Assembly (NCBI GenBank): GCA_025355835.1
Contig: JANXYW010000003.1
Coordinates: 1-7,772 of the forward strand
Source: Chloroflexota bacterium
Lineage (GTDB): Bacteria; Chloroflexota; Dehalococcoidia; DSTF01; JACRBR01
Direction: 5' to 3'
Length of the DNA stretch: 7,772 bases
In this document: piece after piece, positions 4,891 to 7,772 of the stretch
Numbering within the stretch: position 1 is the first letter of the stretch
How the letters are laid out: every line of letters begins with the position of its first letter
Translations under genes and position numbers: made by a program
Notes under the pieces: model-generated
The model's input: only the letters and a program-made list of their open reading frames with translations
Told to the model about the DNA's origin: nothing
Databases searched by the model: none

Positions 4891-5106
4891 TCACGTCCAC
4901 ACCGCGAACACCACCGCGTCCGCCGGATTCGTCGCGTCGAATAGCGCCAGCGCGACTTTGCGTCCCGCCGTCATCTCCGCCGCCGCCATCGATCGGCTGA
5001 CCGGGACGCCGCGTAGCCACTGCGCGAGCGATCCCGCCACCTGCACCGTCGCCAGCCAGTTCACGTTGTCGAACGCCTTCAACGTCCCCTGCCGCACATC
5101 AGTCAT
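4891..5106 (-). CDS. Small phage-module protein, unknown function
   Basis: 71 residues, ATG 5104-5106, with a GAGG 4 nt upstream. The sequence MTDVRQGTLKAFDNVNWLAT, then VQVAGSLAQWLRGVPVSRSM, then VALALFDATNPADAVVFAVW reads as a compact beta-barrel-like domain of alternating hydrophobic strands ending in a beta hairpin. This resembles small OB/SH3-like modules attached to phage baseplates, but I assign no named family. It follows the 659-aa tail protein by 55 bp on the same strand, which suggests a partner or accessory of that protein. The composition is clearly that of a real protein rather than an antisense shadow. Confidence 0.65.
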   Translation of the reverse strand: MTDVRQGTLKAFDNVNWLATVQVAGSLAQWLRGVPVSRSMAAAEMTAGRKVALALFDATNPADAVVFAVWT

Positions 5107-5130
5107 CGCGCCTCACAAACTCCCCGATAG

Positions 5131-5160
5131 AACCTCGGTGCCGCTGTGTCTCAGTGGTGA
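5131..5160. repeat. Dispersed repeat, family B, diverged copy 4
   Basis: AACCTCGGTGCCGCTGTGTC continuing to CAGTGGTGA keeps the AACCTC start, the 9-10-nt periodicity and the GGTGA end of the other copies. It is one base beyond the stop (5162-5164) of the minus-strand 659-aa gene. Confidence 0.5.
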
Positions 5161-5161
5161 G

Positions 5162-7141
5162 TCACAGACTCCCCAGCGACAGCGTCTGCTCGTACACTCC
5201 GCGCCGCTTGTCGAAGCGCCAGCGGATCTGCGTGACGCGCCGTTTGACTGCCGATGCGGAGATCAGCGCATCCGTGAAGTCGATTACGTCCAGAAGCTCC
5301 TGCCCGCAGTTCGGCGGAACGATGATGCTGCCGGCGCCGACATCGAGTGTGCGCTGCCGCAGGTGGGCGGCAGCGGTTGCAGCGGCGGTTGCGCCGCTCG
5401 CGCTCGTCAGATCACGCTGCTCCTCACGAGCTCCGAGGCTGAGACCCGCGTTTGCGAAGTCGATCGACTCGCCGAACGCGCCCGTGCCAAATGCCTGCGA
5501 CTCGCTGACCGTCGGCGGCGCTGCGACGAGCGACACTTCGCGCAGCGGATGCGCCGCACCGAACGTGTAGTCGCTCGCGGCCGACGCTAACGGCTCTGTG
5601 ATCGTCGCGCCCGCGATCGTCCGCATGCGGATGCGGTCCGCGACATAGGCAAGCGCCCGCCGCACGGAATCGAGCCCCGTCGTGTCGGGCGCAATCGTGA
5701 ACTTCGGCGTCACGGTCTGCGCGCGCGTCGATGCTGATGCGGTCGTGAGCTGTAGCCCCGCGCGCGAAAAGATGCGCTGGAGCACCGTCAGGTACGTGTC
5801 CGATGTGTGCACCACCTGCGCTCGTTGCCGATTCCGTCGCAGGAGATCCCAGCCTCCCTCGACGTGCAGACGCAGCACCGATAGTCCGCCGCTGCGCCGA
5901 TACTCGAACGATGCGATCCACAGATCAGGCATCCGCGACGACAGCAGGCCGGACGTCGTGCGATAGCCCCACGCAACGCCGAGGAGATTGCCGATCGCGA
6001 TCGGCGCCGGTGGCCCCGCGTACGCTCCGCTCGTGTTGTCGATGTCGATCCAGCCGCTCGTGCGGTCGTGCGCTTCGTCGATCTGCGTTGCCAGCACGTT
6101 CGCCGTGAGCGTCGCGAGCGATTGCGATTGTGGCGCGCGGAACACAACGTCGGGCGCGGTCTCGTACAAGAAGCCGCTGCCGCCGCTGTCCGCCGCTAGC
6201 GCCAGGCCCTCAGCGCCGCCGTAGTTCACGGGCACTGGCGCGCGCAACGTGAACGGACCAGCCGCAAACGTCATCGCCGGATGCATCGTCGTGCGATAGA
6301 CGCGCGTGTTGCCGCCCGTAAACGCATCGGCTTCCACAAAGTCGACGCGATACGCATCGGTCGAGACGACGGATGGAGCCTTGTACGTCACGGACGCGTC
6401 GGATTCCGCCTGCTGCTGCGTATTCAGCGCGCCCCACGTGTTGACGGGGGCGTCGCTCCCGTCGCCATAGACGATTGTCCACAACGAGGGCTTCAGCGTT
6501 GTGACTTCGACGCCGGTCACGGCGAGGTCGTAGTCGAATCCGAATGCGATCGCGACGCCGTTGAGGCTGCTGAACGTCGAACCGCTGCCGGACGCCGCTC
6601 CGAACGCGCCCGACGTGCGCTTGATGATGTTGAGTGTCGTCGCCGTCACCCACGCGATCGCCAGGTCGCCGCTGCTGCTTTTGTACGCGACCGCCAGATC
6701 GGCGACGGTCGCCGCGGCGACCACGACGGCGTTCTCGCCGCCGAACGTTGCGCCGCTATCGAGGCTTTCGACGATCTTGATTCCTGTGCCCGCAGCATCC
6801 ACATAGACGATCGCGACGCGCGACCCGCGTGCGGCGCATGCAATCTGATTGCCCTTGCCTGTCGCAATGGTCGTCCACGCACCCGAGTAGCCTGAGCCGC
6901 TGCCGGGCGTCGTGTTGCGCTGACGCAGGATGCCGCCCGCGCCGTCGCTACGCACGCGCGTCACGCTTCCGTCGCCCGCCACGCACGCATCGTGCTTCGC
7001 GATCGTGTTCGCCGTCGCGTCGAGCTGTAGGAAGTCGAGCCGCCGCATGCCAACCATGCTGTTCTCGACGATCACGTCGACCTGCGGCTCGGCGCTCGCG
7101 CTCCGCTGCGCCGCCAGTAGATCCGCCGGTAACGTGCGCAT
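5162..7141 (-). CDS. Phage tail/baseplate-hub-like protein with a sialidase-type propeller-like N-terminal half
   Basis: 659 residues from ATG 7139-7141. Residues 1-40 (MRTLPADLLAAQ, then VDVIVEN) resemble the start of tail-associated structural proteins. Residues about 95-345 are repeated short beta strands of the type RVAIVYVDAAG, DLAVAYKSSSGDLAIAW and SLWTIVYGDG, and contain SLDSGATF (126-133), a match to the Asp-box S-x-D-x-G-x-T-[WF] of sialidase-like beta-propellers. Around 364-395, WIDIDNTSGAYAG then PIAIGNLLGVAWGY follows the DN-x-x-G-x-[FY] ... G-x-x-x-x-x-x-G pattern of phage tail-hub beta domains. Residues 430-510 are helical (YLTVLQRIFSRAG, DSVRRALAYVADR), and 550-659 return to beta structure ending VYEQTLSLGSL. 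No signal peptide or membrane segment is present. Role inferred: a surface-exposed tail tip or hub protein, possibly binding glycans. The neighbours on both sides look phage-like. Domain borders are estimates. Confidence 0.72.
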   Translation of the reverse strand: MRTLPADLLAAQRSASAEPQVDVIVENSMVGMRRLDFLQLDATANTIAKHDACVAGDGSVTRVRSDGAGGILRQRNTTPGSGSGYSGAWTTIATGKGNQIACAARGSRVAIVYVDAAGTGIKIVESLDSGATFGGENAVVVAAATVADLAVAYKSSSGDLAIAWVTATTLNIIKRTSGAFGAASGSGSTFSSLNGVAIAFGFDYDLAVTGVEVTTLKPSLWTIVYGDGSDAPVNTWGALNTQQQAESDASVTYKAPSVVSTDAYRVDFVEADAFTGGNTRVYRTTMHPAMTFAAGPFTLRAPVPVNYGGAEGLALAADSGGSGFLYETAPDVVFRAPQSQSLATLTANVLATQIDEAHDRTSGWIDIDNTSGAYAGPPAPIAIGNLLGVAWGYRTTSGLLSSRMPDLWIASFEYRRSGGLSVLRLHVEGGWDLLRRNRQRAQVVHTSDTYLTVLQRIFSRAGLQLTTASASTRAQTVTPKFTIAPDTTGLDSVRRALAYVADRIRMRTIAGATITEPLASAASDYTFGAAHPLREVSLVAAPPTVSESQAFGTGAFGESIDFANAGLSLGAREEQRDLTSASGATAAATAAAHLRQRTLDVGAGSIIVPPNCGQELLDVIDFTDALISASAVKRRVTQIRWRFDKRRGVYEQTLSLGSL

Positions 7142-7246
7142 AGCCTTGCGCCTTTCTGTCGATCAGTCGCTCTGTCTCTCAGTTGTTCGTTCGCTGGTCG
7201 CTCGAGAGTGGCCTGAATGCCCGAGAGACCGCAAGACTGAGCGACG
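7142..7246. other. Spacer between two phage-module genes with distant inverted repeat
   Basis: 105 bp between the partial structural gene and the 659-aa gene. GTCGCTC (7166-7172) and GAGCGAC (7239-7245) are inverted and would bring the gene ends together as a stem. The plus strand holds CTCTGTCTCTCAGT, loosely like the family B repeats. AAGG lies just before the ATG of the 659-aa gene. Confidence 0.35.
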
Positions 7247-7772
7247 TTAGTATTTCACCCTGCTCTGCTCGAAGATGCTCGGCGCGTCGGTCGTGTAGAG
7301 GCGGCGCAGGCGCACGGTGTTGTTGCGGCCGAGGCGCGAGAGATCGGCGCGGAATTGGCGCAGCCGTTCGTCGGCGAACGCTTTGTAGCGGCCCCAAACG
7401 TCATCGCCCGCCGTGTTCAGGCGGTTCGTCGCGAACGATGTCCAGTCCAGCGCCGCGTAGCCGGCCGCGCCCTCCGTGATCAGCTCGTCGAAGCGCGGCG
7501 GGATCGTCGAGGTGCTACCGTCGAGTGTGTGGAGCCGCGTCCAGTAGATGTTGATGTTGTCAGCAGCCGACGGCGCGTTGACGGCGTCCATCGTCAGCGT
7601 CGTCTGCCACAGCGAGAAGCCGACCAGGCGCGGCGGAAACTCGCCCACCGGCCACTCGACATTCTCGACATCGACAAGGTTCGTCAGCGACGCGATGCTG
7701 ATATCGCGCGAAGCCGGCGTCGCCGTCAGCGTCGTCTTCTGCTCCAGCGGGTCGGCGATGCTGTACTCGATC
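7247..7772 (-). CDS. Phage structural protein, probable head-tail or tail component, N-terminus missing
   Basis: The frame is open at the right edge of the window and ends at TAA 7247-7249, giving at least 174 residues. The GTG at 7646-7648 is internal: coding continues upstream as IEYSIADPLEQKTTLTATPA, then SRDISIASLTNLVDVENVEW. Visible parts are a beta-rich first half (EFPPRLVGFSLWQTTLTMDA, then NINIYWTRLHTLD), a linker STIPPRFDELITEGAAGYAA, then an amphipathic helix (YKAFADERLRQFRADLSRLG) and a basic C-terminus. This mix, and its place directly before the tail-hub-like gene, resembles virion adaptor or tail-assembly proteins in prophages of this group. I do not assign a named family. Confidence 0.65.
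   Translation of the reverse strand, partial: IEYSIADPLEQKTTLTATPASRDISIASLTNLVDVENVEWPVGEFPPRLVGFSLWQTTLTMDAVNAPSAADNINIYWTRLHTLDGSTSTIPPRFDELITEGAAGYAALDWTSFATNRLNTAGDDVWGRYKAFADERLRQFRADLSRLGRNNTVRLRRLYTTDAPSIFEQSRVKY

Noticed and set aside
7247..7648. Complete 133-aa gene starting at GTG 7648
   Set aside because: The frame stays open with good coding character to the window edge, so the gene is partial and the GTG is internal.

Overview
This is a GC-rich bacterial chromosome fragment, probably from an environmental Chloroflexota member or a close relative. That placement is an inference. It rests on a folate gene cluster that uses a PTPS-family enzyme where FolB would be expected, on a DUF4349 lipoprotein, and on intergenic spaces packed with short dispersed palindromic repeats. 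No rRNA, tRNA or CRISPR array was found.

Layout. (1) Positions 2-229, plus strand: C-terminal end of an enoyl-CoA hydratase/isomerase. (2) 230-560: gene-free DNA holding several hairpin repeats. (3) 573-1610, plus: DUF4349 membrane-anchored protein. (4) 1611-1748: convergent intergenic space with two related hairpins and a 7-bp tandem repeat that runs into the next gene. (5) 1749-4637, minus: folate block. In transcription order it is folP, folK (4-bp GTGA overlap), a small unknown gene, a small zinc-ribbon gene, a 208-bp inverted-repeat-bounded element, and a PTPS-III-like gene. (6) 4638-4890: spacer with a start-less coding-like remnant. (7) 4891-7772, minus: phage tail/structural module of three genes (partial structural protein, 659-aa propeller plus tail-hub-like protein, 71-aa protein), transcribed toward folP.

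How it fits together. FolK and FolP catalyse consecutive steps: 6-hydroxymethyl-dihydropterin to its pyrophosphate, then to dihydropteroate. FolB normally supplies the hydroxymethyl pterin, but no folB is present in the window. The PTPS protein on the same strand lacks the QueD catalytic cysteine (Met26) and has Glu27 beside it, ahead of LHGHNY. This is the signature of PTPS-III enzymes, which make hydroxymethyl-dihydropterin directly from dihydroneopterin triphosphate. The set therefore reads as a folB-independent folate pathway.

The two most unusual aspects are the tail-like module directly upstream of folP on the same strand, and the way dispersed repeats sit at or inside gene 3' ends. The last roughly 20 codons and the stop codon of folK, and the last codons of the PTPS gene, are written in repeat DNA.
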